A DNA stretch of 64,000 nucleotides from assembly GCA_027577595.1 (NCBI GenBank), contig JANBRJ010000067.1:1-64000 (forward strand). The letters run 5' to 3'. Shown piece by piece: positions 9,166-19,379 of the stretch (position 1 is its first letter; each line of letters starts with the position of its first letter). The stretch is from Coemansia sp. RSA 487. Its lineage: Eukaryota > Kickxellomycota > Kickxellomycetes > Kickxellales > Kickxellaceae. The notes beneath the pieces are model-generated. The model was not told where the DNA came from, ran no database searches, and saw nothing but the letters and a program-made list of their open reading frames with translations. Made by a program: the position numbers and the translations under genes.

Positions 9166-10473
9166 TTAGGCCCATTTGCCGATAAGCGCCATGACTCCGG
9201 CACCAATGAAGCAGACCAGGAAGCAAGCGATTTTCTTGTGCATGCGGTAGCCGCGGAACTCGAGGGTGCCAAACTCCTCTGCCAGGAGGTTAACCAGGCC
9301 AGTGTACAGAAGGATGCCAGCGGCCAGCGCATCCAAAACACCCATGGCAATCAGAGAGCTCGGAGAGTTTGGCTTGTACGAGTAGCGCACGCCAATCCCG
9401 ATCACCATGCCCAGGGGCGTGATCAGCATGAAGATGGCAGCGCTAAGCGCAGCACCAAGGAAGGCCCGCGCATGCGATTTCTTGAAGTGGTGAATGGGAT
9501 CCGACAGTCTGCTGCCCAGCGCAAGGCCTTCACAGAACTGGTGGAAGCAGATCGCTATCAAAAGCGTCTTGAACCCCGTCCCCGTCGTCACCGACAGGGT
9601 CAACCCGATTATCACAGAGTGCAAGCATATCCCGAGCTCCAGGATATATGTCGAGATGCGCTGCTTGTACGACGCTTGTGCAGCGTTGTCTCCGAGTATC
9701 GACACGCCGTGCACGTGCGTGTGGTGCGTGTGCATAGCTACGGCATCGCAGTTCTCTTGGTTTTCCAGCTGGGCATCGGCTATGTCTGCTGCTGGCGTGC
9801 GGGAGGCGCTGTCAAGAGAAATCTTGCTGTCGCTTGCTTTGGAGGGCACCGGGGCTGTTGCGTTGCTGCCCCTCTCCTCGCTGCCATGCGCATGGGTGTG
9901 GCTGTGGCTGTGGTGCTCCAGCTCGCTGGGCAGCCCGTGCGAATGGCCGTGCAGCGACATCGTGTAGTTGGACAGAAGGAACTCCATCAGGTGCATTGCG
10001 AATATGGCCATCATTGCAATGACGCCCGGCCACCCGCCATAGTCGCCCATGCGTCCGCCGATGCACGGGTTGCCCAGGCTTTCTGTGGCATCGGGAAGCA
10101 TGTGGATAAGCGCCGTTGCGATGATGACGCCTGTGCCGAGGAATTTGCCCAGCGTCAGCGCTGTTGGCGGAATGTGCAGCACGCGGACGAACCGCCCAAC
10201 CACAGGCAGGAACGAGCCTAGCCCGCCCACCGCCATCACGATGAATATTGCCCCGATGTGCAGCCCCTTGTCCCAGTCGTCGACTCCCGATGCAGAGCAG
10301 TCGACCTCCTCGTCCCGCTCGGTCTCGCCGCTACCGTGGCGCTTGGCTATTGTTGCACCCAAAGTTTGTTTTGCAGAAGACGGCTGTGCTGTCGCCAGAA
10401 AGCGAGTGCTGATCATAAGCACCAGCGCAAGCGCCGATAGCCGGCAGTGCTGCGCCCTTGAAACCCTGACCAT
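9166..10473 (-). CDS. ZIP-family zinc transporter
   Basis: A 435-residue membrane protein of the fungal Zrt1/Zrt2-like ZIP family, which brings Zn2+ (sometimes Fe2+) into the cytosol. A signal-like segment (about 12-33) precedes eight predicted membrane helices. The pore motifs are HSVIIGLTL in helix 4 (from residue 285) and HQFCEGLALG in helix 5 (from 311), giving the expected metal-binding His and Glu. The loop between helices 3 and 4 carries two histidine clusters, HGHSH through HSHSHTHAH (about 175-196) and HTHHTHVH (about 248-255), plausible zinc sensors. The loop is Ser/Ala-rich between them. Substrate is inferred from the family. No Zap1-like site was identified upstream. Confidence 0.92.
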   Translation of the reverse strand: MVRVSRAQHCRLSALALVLMISTRFLATAQPSSAKQTLGATIAKRHGSGETERDEEVDCSASGVDDWDKGLHIGAIFIVMAVGGLGSFLPVVGRFVRVLHIPPTALTLGKFLGTGVIIATALIHMLPDATESLGNPCIGGRMGDYGGWPGVIAMMAIFAMHLMEFLLSNYTMSLHGHSHGLPSELEHHSHSHTHAHGSEERGSNATAPVPSKASDSKISLDSASRTPAADIADAQLENQENCDAVAMHTHHTHVHGVSILGDNAAQASYKQRISTYILELGICLHSVIIGLTLSVTTGTGFKTLLIAICFHQFCEGLALGSRLSDPIHHFKKSHARAFLGAALSAAIFMLITPLGMVIGIGVRYSYKPNSPSSLIAMGVLDALAAGILLYTGLVNLLAEEFGTLEFRGYRMHKKIACFLVCFIGAGVMALIGKWA

Positions 10474-11967
10474 TATAATCTAAAAGCTAAAAAAAAGGAA
10501 ACTAATAAACTTTAGCTGTGAAAATAAAAAAAATAAAAAAAGACGAAAAGACAATACCTACGAGCTCCGTAATGTGTAGGGTACACGGCCAAAAATTGGG
10601 GGATGAGGAATAAAACAAGAGAGATTGTGGAAAAGCACCATCCGCATCGGTTTCTTTTTATAAAGCTTTGCAGAATGGGAAATAGCCATTCATTTGCTTT
10701 TTCCTTCCCCAACGGAAATGTTCAATCCCTCTTTGCAAACAGTAAATACGTAAGAAAACTGACCTTTCTTTCCTTTTTTCACCACCTGTTGTTTCTTGTT
10801 TCGGCCCTTTCGTTTCGAAAATCGTGCTTTATGCACCCAATCAAAACCCTCACCATACCCGGTGGGGTACTCGACATTCTCCTTTTACAATCCTCACTGC
10901 CTTGATGTCTAATTTTATCTTCATTGTAGCTGATGAAACGCATTGGCAATCACCGGCGAGGTACTCGTTTTTCCCACCCGTGTCACCTTCCTCCACTGCG
11001 TTGCCCGCTATGTAGCCAATCGAATTCTTTGCTGGTTGCGTGTTTCCCGCACGCTCTACACCACAGGATTTGGTCAGGACGATTTCTGCAGCCTGTTTGT
11101 CAAAATGGAAATATCTGCTTTGCGGGGGCAACTGGTGAGGTACACGAGATGTGTGTGTCTGTCTTTTCAACACTCTTAGTCGTGCATGCACCTCATAAAG
11201 GATGAATTTCTACCTAGCTATTTATGCAGCTTTTATGCATGCGCAGTGGAATACCAAATAGAATACGCTCTTATTCTTCCTCACGCATTTGTCATTTGAT
11301 TCAGATACACTCGTTATCCCGAGCCATAAAATCGTTCCATAAATCCTGGCTAATTGAGCGTGATTTTGTATCTGTCCATTAACCATGATCAGATCGGATC
11401 AGCGATGTAAAATCAAAAGAAAGGCGTAAACCACATGGCCTGGTATTTTGGGAGCTTTTTGTTTTCAGCACGCACAGACGCTTTTGCAACAGAATGGACA
11501 CTTTTTTGGAGCGTAACACGAAAGTGATGAATAATGACGCAAGAACCAAAGTAGAAAAAGGACCAAAAGCATTAGGTTTCTATTTTCTGATCAAAAAACA
11601 AACAACCACAACACAAAGAAAGGATTGACAACAAGATAAAACTAAAAAGAAAAATTACTGACCACGCTCACAGCCCTCACATGCGACAACTGTGCAAGTT
11701 GCAAGGCTGTTCGGGTTCCTTGTTCCCGCCTTCACTTGTGGCAGCCTCGTTTTTCCCTAAAGTGTGCTTTCCCTATCCTCCTTTCGCCTCTTTGCAAAAA
11801 GGACTCACGCTTTTTACTTCCTTCTTTGTATTTCGAAACTTTTTTGCTTTACCTAATTATTTCTTTTTGTGCATTCAAACTTGTTTTTATTTAATTTCCC
11901 AAAAAGCTTTGTTTTCTTGTATCTATTAAAATCCTTACCTTTTTCACGTGGATATCTACAAAGGACG
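10474..11967. other. Gene-free stretch between ZIP and an unknown gene
   Basis: About 1.5 kb with only short, overlapping open frames and no recognisable protein, RNA gene or repeat. The final 300 bases before 11968 are strongly C/T-rich, as expected for a 5' leader. It presumably holds the promoters of both divergent neighbours. Confidence 0.4.
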
Positions 11968-12576
11968 ATGAACGACTACGTAAGAGGAATCCCAATGGTA
12001 TTCAGTATACCCGAGGAAGAGGTTTTCAGCGTGGCAGAGTTTCCGTTTGAGCTTATTGGATCGTATGTCTCAGTACAAGATATCCCGCGGTACAACTTTG
12101 ACCTGGAGCGGAAAGTGAAAGAAGACATTGTAAGTTTTCGTGATGAGATGGAAGTGCGCACTATGCATCAGATGCACCAGCGGCGACCTATGCTAGTACA
12201 GCGGAACCAAACTGGTACTATCAGCAATAACAGCAGCAGAAGCCCAAGACCGCCAAACATGTTTAAAGCAAAGAGTACACCACTGGCAGCGCTATCTGGT
12301 CTTGGAGGCAGCAGAACTCCAATGCCTTCGCTGAGCTCCATCGATACGGACGACCAGCCTTCACCGACAATCGTGCACTTCAATACGAGCGCCATGTCGG
12401 ATACAAATCAACTGCCAATGGGTCGCCCAAAGGCCACATCCGACGTGCATGAGATAGATCCATCCACTATCAGATCAAGGCTTCCGGCTCTCAAAAAACG
12501 CGAGGAGCCAAAACCTATGGGTACGCGTATCAAAGGCTTGTTCCGATCAAAGTCCCGAACCCCTCAAAAAGCGTGA
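11968..12576 (+). CDS. Hypothetical basic, Ser/Pro-rich protein
   Basis: A 202-residue protein that I do not recognise. The ATG at 11968 (MNDYVRGIPMVFSIPEEEVF) is chosen because the frame upstream lies in T-rich leader-like DNA. Residues 1-60 look ordered, with hydrophobic and acidic positions (FSVAEFPFELIGSYVSVQD). The rest is Ser/Pro/Asn-rich and basic, ending in a strongly basic tail (IKGLFRSKSRTPQKA) with SP/TP sites that kinases could use. No signal peptide or membrane segment. Coding is supported by length, codon use and the pyrimidine-rich leader. A regulatory or scaffold role would be a guess. Confidence 0.6.
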   Translation: MNDYVRGIPMVFSIPEEEVFSVAEFPFELIGSYVSVQDIPRYNFDLERKVKEDIVSFRDEMEVRTMHQMHQRRPMLVQRNQTGTISNNSSRSPRPPNMFKAKSTPLAALSGLGGSRTPMPSLSSIDTDDQPSPTIVHFNTSAMSDTNQLPMGRPKATSDVHEIDPSTIRSRLPALKKREEPKPMGTRIKGLFRSKSRTPQKA

Positions 12577-13530
12577 ACGCTATCTGGTCTTTATTTTCTT
12601 ATTGCAATTGACGAACCACCTCGATCATCCATTGTTTTCTCTGCTGTATTTATTAATTTTCCCTTTCATCTAGTAAATATACCCTACAAATGGCCAAACG
12701 TTAAGAGGATGATGATAGCTTTTCTTGCAAAAGAGGATACTCGTATTGATCTTTAGCAATGCATTTTTTTCTTAGATACATATACAGGTCTGGCAATTAA
12801 AGCGAGAGGTCAAAACCGGGTTCAAATTCAATTCAGGTGTAGGTGGTGTGAATGGTGGATTATCGTCAACATCACTTTGCCGAAACGATGTTTACCGATG
12901 TCTTGGCCACTTACAATTGATATATATATGCCTAAAGATACCAGCACCTACAACACTACTGTTTCAACAGGTAGTGTAGTATCGTCCGCCTCTTCCAGGC
13001 CTTTTACGATATTTAGTTGCTTAGCTTGCAACCATACATTAGTCAAGGCTTTTTAATATATTGTTCAAGACAAACTACCTTGCATAGTTCAATTGAGTTG
13101 TGAAAAAAAGTAAATAAAGGCCGTTTTATCAGCAACCACATAATAGAAACTGATTTAATTAAGGAATATTAGAGCTATTACAGCAAAGATGGAAAACCGT
13201 AATATCTGTTTATCTGGATGGCAGTTCAGACAGAAGACAGCATGTATGTGGAGTTTGCAAAGCAGCGCATTGGATTTATCATGAGTATGTCAAGATTAAG
13301 AACGTAGCCAACAGTCAAGGAGAGTGGAGAGTAAAGAGAGCTCAAGTTCGAAATAAAGCACAATTGGGATGTTCGTTCTAATGACAATACAGTACCAAAC
13401 AGCAAGTCGGCAAACAAAGCAACAGCAGCAGCAGCAGCCCTGCAATGATTCATTCTAATGGCATACCCTGATAAAAGCAACGATCATTTCAACAAACCAG
13501 CTTACAGATCAACCGAATGATATAGCGTTG

Positions 13531-13570
13531 AGCTCTGGGTAGACTTGATTGTCTAGCCCTGAAGAGAGCT
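13531..13570. other. Hairpin of about 14 base pairs
   Basis: AGCTCT-GGGTAGAC pairs with GTCTA-(G)-CCC and, after a short bulge, AGAGCT, around a 6-base loop. It sits in an otherwise featureless stretch. It may be part of a noncoding RNA or chance. Confidence 0.3.
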
Positions 13571-14344
13571 TGGCGTTTTGTAAATCAAGCGTAGTGTACA
13601 TTGTCGAACGTTTTAGATGCTTGGCGTATGTTTGCAGGAGGAATGATGGATAATGGAACAGATACTGGTTCAAGACTCGTTGCTCAGGACATCACTTAGT
13701 GTGGTCGATCGAAAAGAACCATTGGTGTTTCGCTAGAATGAGTATCTGGTTATGTCAACGAGCAGAGGATCGAAAAATTCATTGTATGTTAAGGAGAGTG
13801 GATGAAGAGCGGTGGTGCTGAATTGGTGATGGGAGAGAGATGGAGGAGTTATTTGCGTGTGGATGGGACGGTTTATATATGATTTGTTTCCGTCGAAAGT
13901 GCAGCTTTAGCTTGGCAGAAAATGCTCCGTAGAGAGCCTCCAAAGCAAACTATTTCCAGTATGAGACACTTCGCAAACACAGTCGCAAATAAAGAAAGCA
14001 GCAGTCACATGTTAAAGTAAACATTTAAAAATCAGCTAAAATATAGACAATCGAAGGACAGAAATCAAGCGCTTTTGTTCTTTTGCTCTTGCTCGCACAG
14101 TGATTGTATCAGAAACGTCAATATCGACAACATGGCTAAAGTAAACGCATATTTCAACGATACCGGGCACAGCAGTGGATCAATAAGCAGGTCCGGAATG
14201 GACCTATATTTGGCAGGATCGCATTTGTTGCCTACTTGCAAGTAGACGCTTATCCCACCACTTGTCTAACACACATATTGCAAAAACTTTAGATCATTGT
14301 TGCTTTGTGTGTAAGCCTGTAGCAACAGCCACTGCGGTCCAACC

Positions 14345-14368
14345 ATATATATATATATATATATATAT
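14345..14368. repeat. AT dinucleotide microsatellite
   Basis: Twelve AT units in a row in intergenic DNA about 150 bases beyond the end of the GDSL hydrolase gene. Confidence 0.9.
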
Positions 14369-14519
14369 TATAGTTGGGTTTGCTGGCTTATGCATTTGAA
14401 ATATGACAACTTTACAACGAGCAAAAAAAAAAACAAAGCCATGGATAAGTTGGAGTAAAAATATTGTGTTTATTGTAAATAAAGCACCTTTTTAGCCAAT
14501 TAGTAGATGCAATATTTGT

Positions 14520-15713
14520 TCACAGCATAAAGGTGCGGAACGCAAGTCGCAGGATCGGGAATTTGCTGAACAGCATGCTAATGACCGGCGTGGTGACCAG
14601 CTGGCTGGGCAGGACAATAGGTGAACTGAGCTCGTTTTCCTGGACGATTCCAAGCACCTTGTCTTCATTCACTGACCAGCAGTCGCCAGTCTCCAGCGTA
14701 TCCACCGCATCGTCCAATATGTATCCGAGGGTTCTGTGGATTTGGGCAGAAAAGTGCGAAGCATCCCAGTAAAAATACTCGTCTGGATTATCGCACACGG
14801 GAATAGTGTTTGCATGCGTGACGAGCTCGAGAAAATTGTAGAAATCGTTGCCCAAGTCAACATCGTATTTAAGTGTCTTTAGACACGAGCTATTGGTGGT
14901 CTTGATGTTTAGAGCCTCAAGAATGGGCTTGGTCTGGAGAGCCTTGAGAATGGACTTGAAATCTATCCATTGGATCCATTTGAGCTGGCGGCGCGGGTCG
15001 GTTTCGTTGTTTCTGTCGTTTTCGCGGAACTCCACGACCATTTTCTCCAGCGCCAAATTAACCCTGTCGATTGTTTGCTTGATGACTATTGGGTAGTTTC
15101 CCAGCTTGCTGCGTGGCGAGTCCTCGATAGGCGGCAGCGAGAAGAGGAGAAACCTGGTGACCCCTTGCTCCTTGAGCGACTGCATTTGGTTGCGCAGGTT
15201 TTCCGATATCATATTGGGCAAGTAGTCTTGCGACATATCTTCGTACATGATGGCCTCGACCGACCGGAAAATCTCGTTTGCGCCAGCCGTAAACACAGCA
15301 ACATCGTCCTCGTATGCACTTCCCGATACGGTCAGTGCGTGGTACAGATTGAACAGCTTGACTTGCTGGTCCGTGCTCGGCATTTGCACAATGCTTTTGA
15401 CTGGGAGTGCGGTGACGTTGCCGTTATTGGTTGTGGCGCCGGCAAACGCATAGTTCTCCATTGCCCGGCACTGCAAATCCGACAGATACTCGACAAATGT
15501 TGGCCCGTTGCTCCATCTTCCCTGGTAGTATGGTGCAGATGGAAACAAGTGCGCTATAAATGTGTAGAGATTACCAGGGTCCACTAGACTTTCGCCAAAC
15601 ACAAGCAGCCGGCCTCTGGCTCCCGGAACACGCGGCTTGCGTGCCTCTGCGCATACGAAAAACATCCCCAATGCTGTAATCGCACATAGTGCTTGCGTTA
15701 TCTGCCGAAACAT
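14520..15713 (-). CDS. Secreted GDSL/SGNH lipase-esterase
   Basis: A 397-residue enzyme starting at MFRQITQALCAITALGMFFV, a signal peptide ending near CAEA (residues 21-24). The frame extends 30 codons upstream, but the AT-rich extension would hide the signal peptide and is not used. Family blocks: FGESLVDPGN with nucleophile Ser42; AGATTNNG (91-98) with the oxyanion glycine; AGANEI (143-148) with the block III Asn, in a GANE form instead of the usual GxND; and WDASHFS with Asp317 and His320 of the triad. This layout matches the GDSL acylhydrolase group that includes fungal cellulose- and lipid-associated esterases. It probably hydrolyses esters outside the cell; the substrate is unknown. Confidence 0.88.
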   Translation of the reverse strand: MFRQITQALCAITALGMFFVCAEARKPRVPGARGRLLVFGESLVDPGNLYTFIAHLFPSAPYYQGRWSNGPTFVEYLSDLQCRAMENYAFAGATTNNGNVTALPVKSIVQMPSTDQQVKLFNLYHALTVSGSAYEDDVAVFTAGANEIFRSVEAIMYEDMSQDYLPNMISENLRNQMQSLKEQGVTRFLLFSLPPIEDSPRSKLGNYPIVIKQTIDRVNLALEKMVVEFRENDRNNETDPRRQLKWIQWIDFKSILKALQTKPILEALNIKTTNSSCLKTLKYDVDLGNDFYNFLELVTHANTIPVCDNPDEYFYWDASHFSAQIHRTLGYILDDAVDTLETGDCWSVNEDKVLGIVQENELSSPIVLPSQLVTTPVISMLFSKFPILRLAFRTFML

Positions 15714-16944
15714 GTCTTTCTTTGAATTAAACAGCTGATAGAGTATAATAAATGAAATTGGATTTCTATTGTAAATGAACCGTTTCACATTTTTCTCTCT
15801 CATACTTTGCTAGGCACTTTTGTTGTTGTTGTTTTAATGTAGCTGGAAATCATGAATTGGTGGTTACCGCGACTATCAAACTGCTTAATAAGTTGGAAAT
15901 GCAAGGGAACAAGTAAGGCACTATAGATGCATCGGCCACAGTAGCACCTGCTTTTTTAAAAAAATTAGAGATAATCCGATCATGGAAGGCATGCTCTAGG
16001 ATTTAGCTAAAGTAGTAGTGTGGTTCGGCGCTAAAAGCACAGTAGCCAAGGGTAGCCAGACTCTCTTCTGATATCCCAGACAGTACTTTTTGCATCGTGG
16101 AATAACAGATCCAACGATATTGTAAACAAAATGAAAGCAAGAGATGAACGGAAACGCATTTCGCTAGCCTTTCACTCTGTCATGCATGCTTGTGATATAT
16201 GCACGTGCGCTGTCAGGGACAAAAAAGTGCAAGCAAATCCGAGTATAAAGCACATTGGCCATTGCACGAAATTAAATACGCATGAGGCAAATCTCTCACG
16301 ATCAAAAGATCTGCCTATCTTCGCATCAAAAATACACACATGCTCTCCAATCTCCTCCCCCCAATCCGAGATCGAATAACTGCAGAGCAAATAAAAAATA
16401 AAGCGTCAGCGAGAGAAGATGAAACCCTTCGAAAGCGAGCAAGATATATAATATATGCCTATTCGAACCAACTAAATAGAGATCTATGGCAATAATGGGT
16501 GCTAATTTCGGTGAGCGGAGCCTATAGCTTTTCAAATACGCCTTCGCCGAGTTTGCTAGCCCACATCGTAGAAACGATAAAGGTGAAAGAAGGGAAAGAC
16601 ATGCGATGTCATGCGATGCGATGCCCAAAAACCTCAAATGCGTTCTTGTCCACTCAATTTTTTGAAGCTCCCACATCAACGCTTTTGCCCCAGTTTCTCG
16701 GCATTTATTTTATATTTTCCCAATGGGTGCACTGTCGTGCCTGCAATTGGAAGAGATATCTCCAGTATCAGGGTTGATGAACACGCTTTTCCCTATAAAG
16801 AAAGGCAAATCTTCCTCTTTCCTCTGCCACCCTAATTTTATTTTTACTCGTGCACTTGATGATTTCTTTCTCTCTCTTTCTCGAACAATCAGACTACTCT
16901 TTACTCTATATCCACTAGACAAATAAACTCTTTGAACAAAAACG
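15714..16944. other. Gene-free stretch, promoter side of glycogen synthase
   Basis: About 1.2 kb between divergent genes with no supported gene or RNA. C/T-rich tracts at about 16860-16900 (runs of TCTC) immediately precede the glycogen synthase start. Direct short repeats of ATGCGATG occur at about 16600-16625. A TATA-like string is present near 16445. Confidence 0.4.
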
Positions 16945-19241
16945 ATGCGCGACATTAGCCAGCCGCTTCTATTCGAAACCTCGTGGGAGGTTGCCAACAA
17001 AGTGGGCGGAATCTACACAGTCATCAAGACCAAAGTCCCCGTCACCGTCCAAGAGTACGGCGACCGCTACCACTTGACGGGCCCATGGAACCGGTTTTCT
17101 GCTCATGTCGAGGTTGAGGAGATGGAGCCGGACAACGCAGCCATCAAGGCGGCGATCGATTCAATCAGAGCGCAAGGGATCCAGGTTCTGTACGGACGGT
17201 GGTTGATTGATGGCGCGCCTCGCGTCATCCTGTTTGACATTGGGTCGGCGGCATACAAGCTGGACGAGTGGAAAGGCGACGTCTGGCGCGTTGCTGGCAT
17301 CCCGTCGCCACCAAACGACACCGAGACAAACGATGCCATCATCCTCGGGTACTTGAACGCATGGCTCTTTGAAGAGGTAAAGTGTCTTCTTTTTTGTATG
17401 CTGCGATTTCTACGCCTTGCGTGCTTAATTGTGCCGATTGGGTCTCTCTTCTCCCCTGAGCCATTCACCAACAATAGATGGGATGGCTACCTTCCATTGG
17501 GGAAGGCGAAGAAAAAGCGTGGGATTGCGCATATGGCCTGCATTTTTCCTCCCCCCTCACCCTCCTCCACGTTTACTAAACATCGATCTCTATCCGATAA
17601 GCAATCGACATGGTATAGGTCTCCAAATTCGACACCGAGCATGCCATTATCGCGCAGTTCCACGAGTGGCAATCTGGCGTTGGCGCAGTCCTCTGCAACA
17701 AGCGCAAGATTGACATTGCAACAATATTCACGACCCACGCCACGCTGCTTGGGCGCTACTTGTGCGCCGGCAACGTCGATTTCTACAACAACTTAAAGTT
17801 CTTCAACGTCGACGAGGAAGCCGGCAAGCGCGGGATATACCACAGATACTGCATAGAGCGCGCGGCGTCCCACTGCGTCGACGTATTCACCACGGTGTCA
17901 AACATCACTGCATACGAGGCAGAGCACTTGCTCAAGCGCAAGCCCGACGGCGTGGTTCCCAACGGCCTCAATGTGGTGAAGTTCTCTGCCATGCACGAGT
18001 TCCAGAACCTGCATCAGGTGGCCAAGGAGCGCATCAACCACTTTGTGCGCGGGCACTTCTACGGCCACTACAACTTTGACATCGACAACACGCTGTACTT
18101 TTTCACGGCCGGCCGCTACGAATACCGCAACAAGGGCATCGACATGTTTATCGAGTCGCTGGCCCGGCTCAACGGGCGTCTGAAGGCATGCAACTCGCCC
18201 ATCACCGTCGTTGCCTTTATCATCACGCCTGCAAAGGTCAACTCGTTCACTGTTGAGGCGCTCAAGGGCCAGGCGCTGATCAAGCAGCTCGAGGACACAG
18301 TCGAGGAGGTGTCCAAGCGCGTTGGAAATCGCATCTTTGAAATGGCTCTGCGTGGCAAGGAGCCGCAGGTCGACGACCTGCTGACCGACCAGGACAAGAT
18401 CCTGCTCAAGCGCCGCGTCTTCTCGCTCAAGCGCGACTCGCTGCCGCCAATCGTCACACACAACGTGCAGAGCGACCACGAAGACCCTGTACTCAACCAG
18501 CTGCGCTCGGTGCACCTGTTCAACAACGACGACGACCGCGTCAAGGTCGTTTTCCACCCCGAGTTCCTCAACGCAAACAACCCCGTCATTGGCCTCGATT
18601 ACGAGGAGTTCATCCGCGGCACGCATCTCGGCGTCTTCCCGTCGTACTACGAGCCCTGGGGATACACGCCCGCCGAGTGCACCGTCATGGGCATTCCTTC
18701 CATAACAACAAACCTCTCTGGCTTCGGGTGCTTCATGGAGGACAACATCGTCAACCCCCAGGACTACGGCATCTACATTGTCGACCGCAGGCTCAAGTCC
18801 GCCGACGAGTCCATGGACCAGCTTGCAGGCCACATGTTTGACTTTTGCCAAAAGACCCGTCGCCAGCGCATCAACCAGCGCAACCGCACCGAGCGGCTGG
18901 CCGACATCCTCGACTGGAAGCGCATGGGCATCGAGTACATGAAGGCGCGCCAGTGCGCGCTCCGTCGCTGCTACCCCGACTCCTTCGACGATGCCGGCTT
19001 CTTCTCGCCCTACGATCAGGAGGACGAGGAGTACGAAAGGCACGGAAAGCTTTCGCGCCCGCAGTCAATCCCAGGCACGCCGCTCGTTGGCGCTGATCTG
19101 TCCACATACGATCTGGCTGCCCTGAGCATCAGCGCGGAGCTCCCGGGCGTCAGGGACCATGAGGATGACAACGATCTGCGCCCGCCCATCCAGCTCAAGA
19201 TGAAGACGCCGCTGATGACGCCTACCATCCAGACTCCTTAA
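16945..19241 (+). CDS. GSY1: Glycogen synthase, GT3 family (spliced)
   Basis: Exons 16945-17376 and 17619-19241 give 684 residues, close to yeast Gsy2 (705). The donor is GTAAAG after LFEE and the acceptor ATAG before [17 protein letters not shown]. The enzyme transfers glucose from UDP-glucose to the growing glycogen chain in the cytosol. Seen are the nucleotide-binding start [16 protein letters not shown] (about 15-30), [34 protein letters not shown] and the catalytic loop [15 protein letters not shown] (about 488-502). The Ser/Pro-rich C-terminal tail (RPQSIPGTP) resembles the region through which phosphorylation controls fungal enzymes. The 242-base intron holds a TTTACTAAAC branch-like site about 40 bases before the acceptor. 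It converges on the Furry gene, with 138 bases between stops. Confidence 0.96.
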
Positions 19242-19379
19242 CGCTTTCTTTTTATTCTATTCTATTTTATTTTATTTCATTTTATTGATGCACATGTCTA
19301 TTATTGCATCCGTTCTTACACCTTTCATATCAATTTATTCTTATCCCCAGCCCCGAAACTACAAAGCAATCACTAGTGT

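Larger units (their letters stand above)
12577..14519. other. Long gene-free stretch with weak minus-strand signals
   Basis: About 1.9 kb without a supported gene. Signals seen: a hairpin (listed separately), a CAG-type repeat near 13420, an AT microsatellite (listed separately), and on the minus strand a TATATAAA at 13879-13872 followed by short open frames of 8-30 codons and then an 84-codon hydrophobic frame (13480-13226). A spliced small gene or a long noncoding RNA on the minus strand is possible but unproven. An imperfect 25-base inverted repeat occurs near 12953-12978. Confidence 0.35.

Noticed and set aside
9238-10221. Plus-strand frame of 327 codons over the ZIP gene
   Set aside because: It is the antisense shadow of a well-supported transporter gene and has no domain of its own.
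12815-12845. GGTTCAAATTC resembling a tRNA B box
   Set aside because: The flanking bases cannot form a T-stem or an acceptor stem, so no tRNA is supported.
17898-19043. Minus-strand frame of 381 codons over glycogen synthase
   Set aside because: Antisense shadow of a GC-rich conserved exon; the composition is Val/Leu/Asp-rich without motifs.
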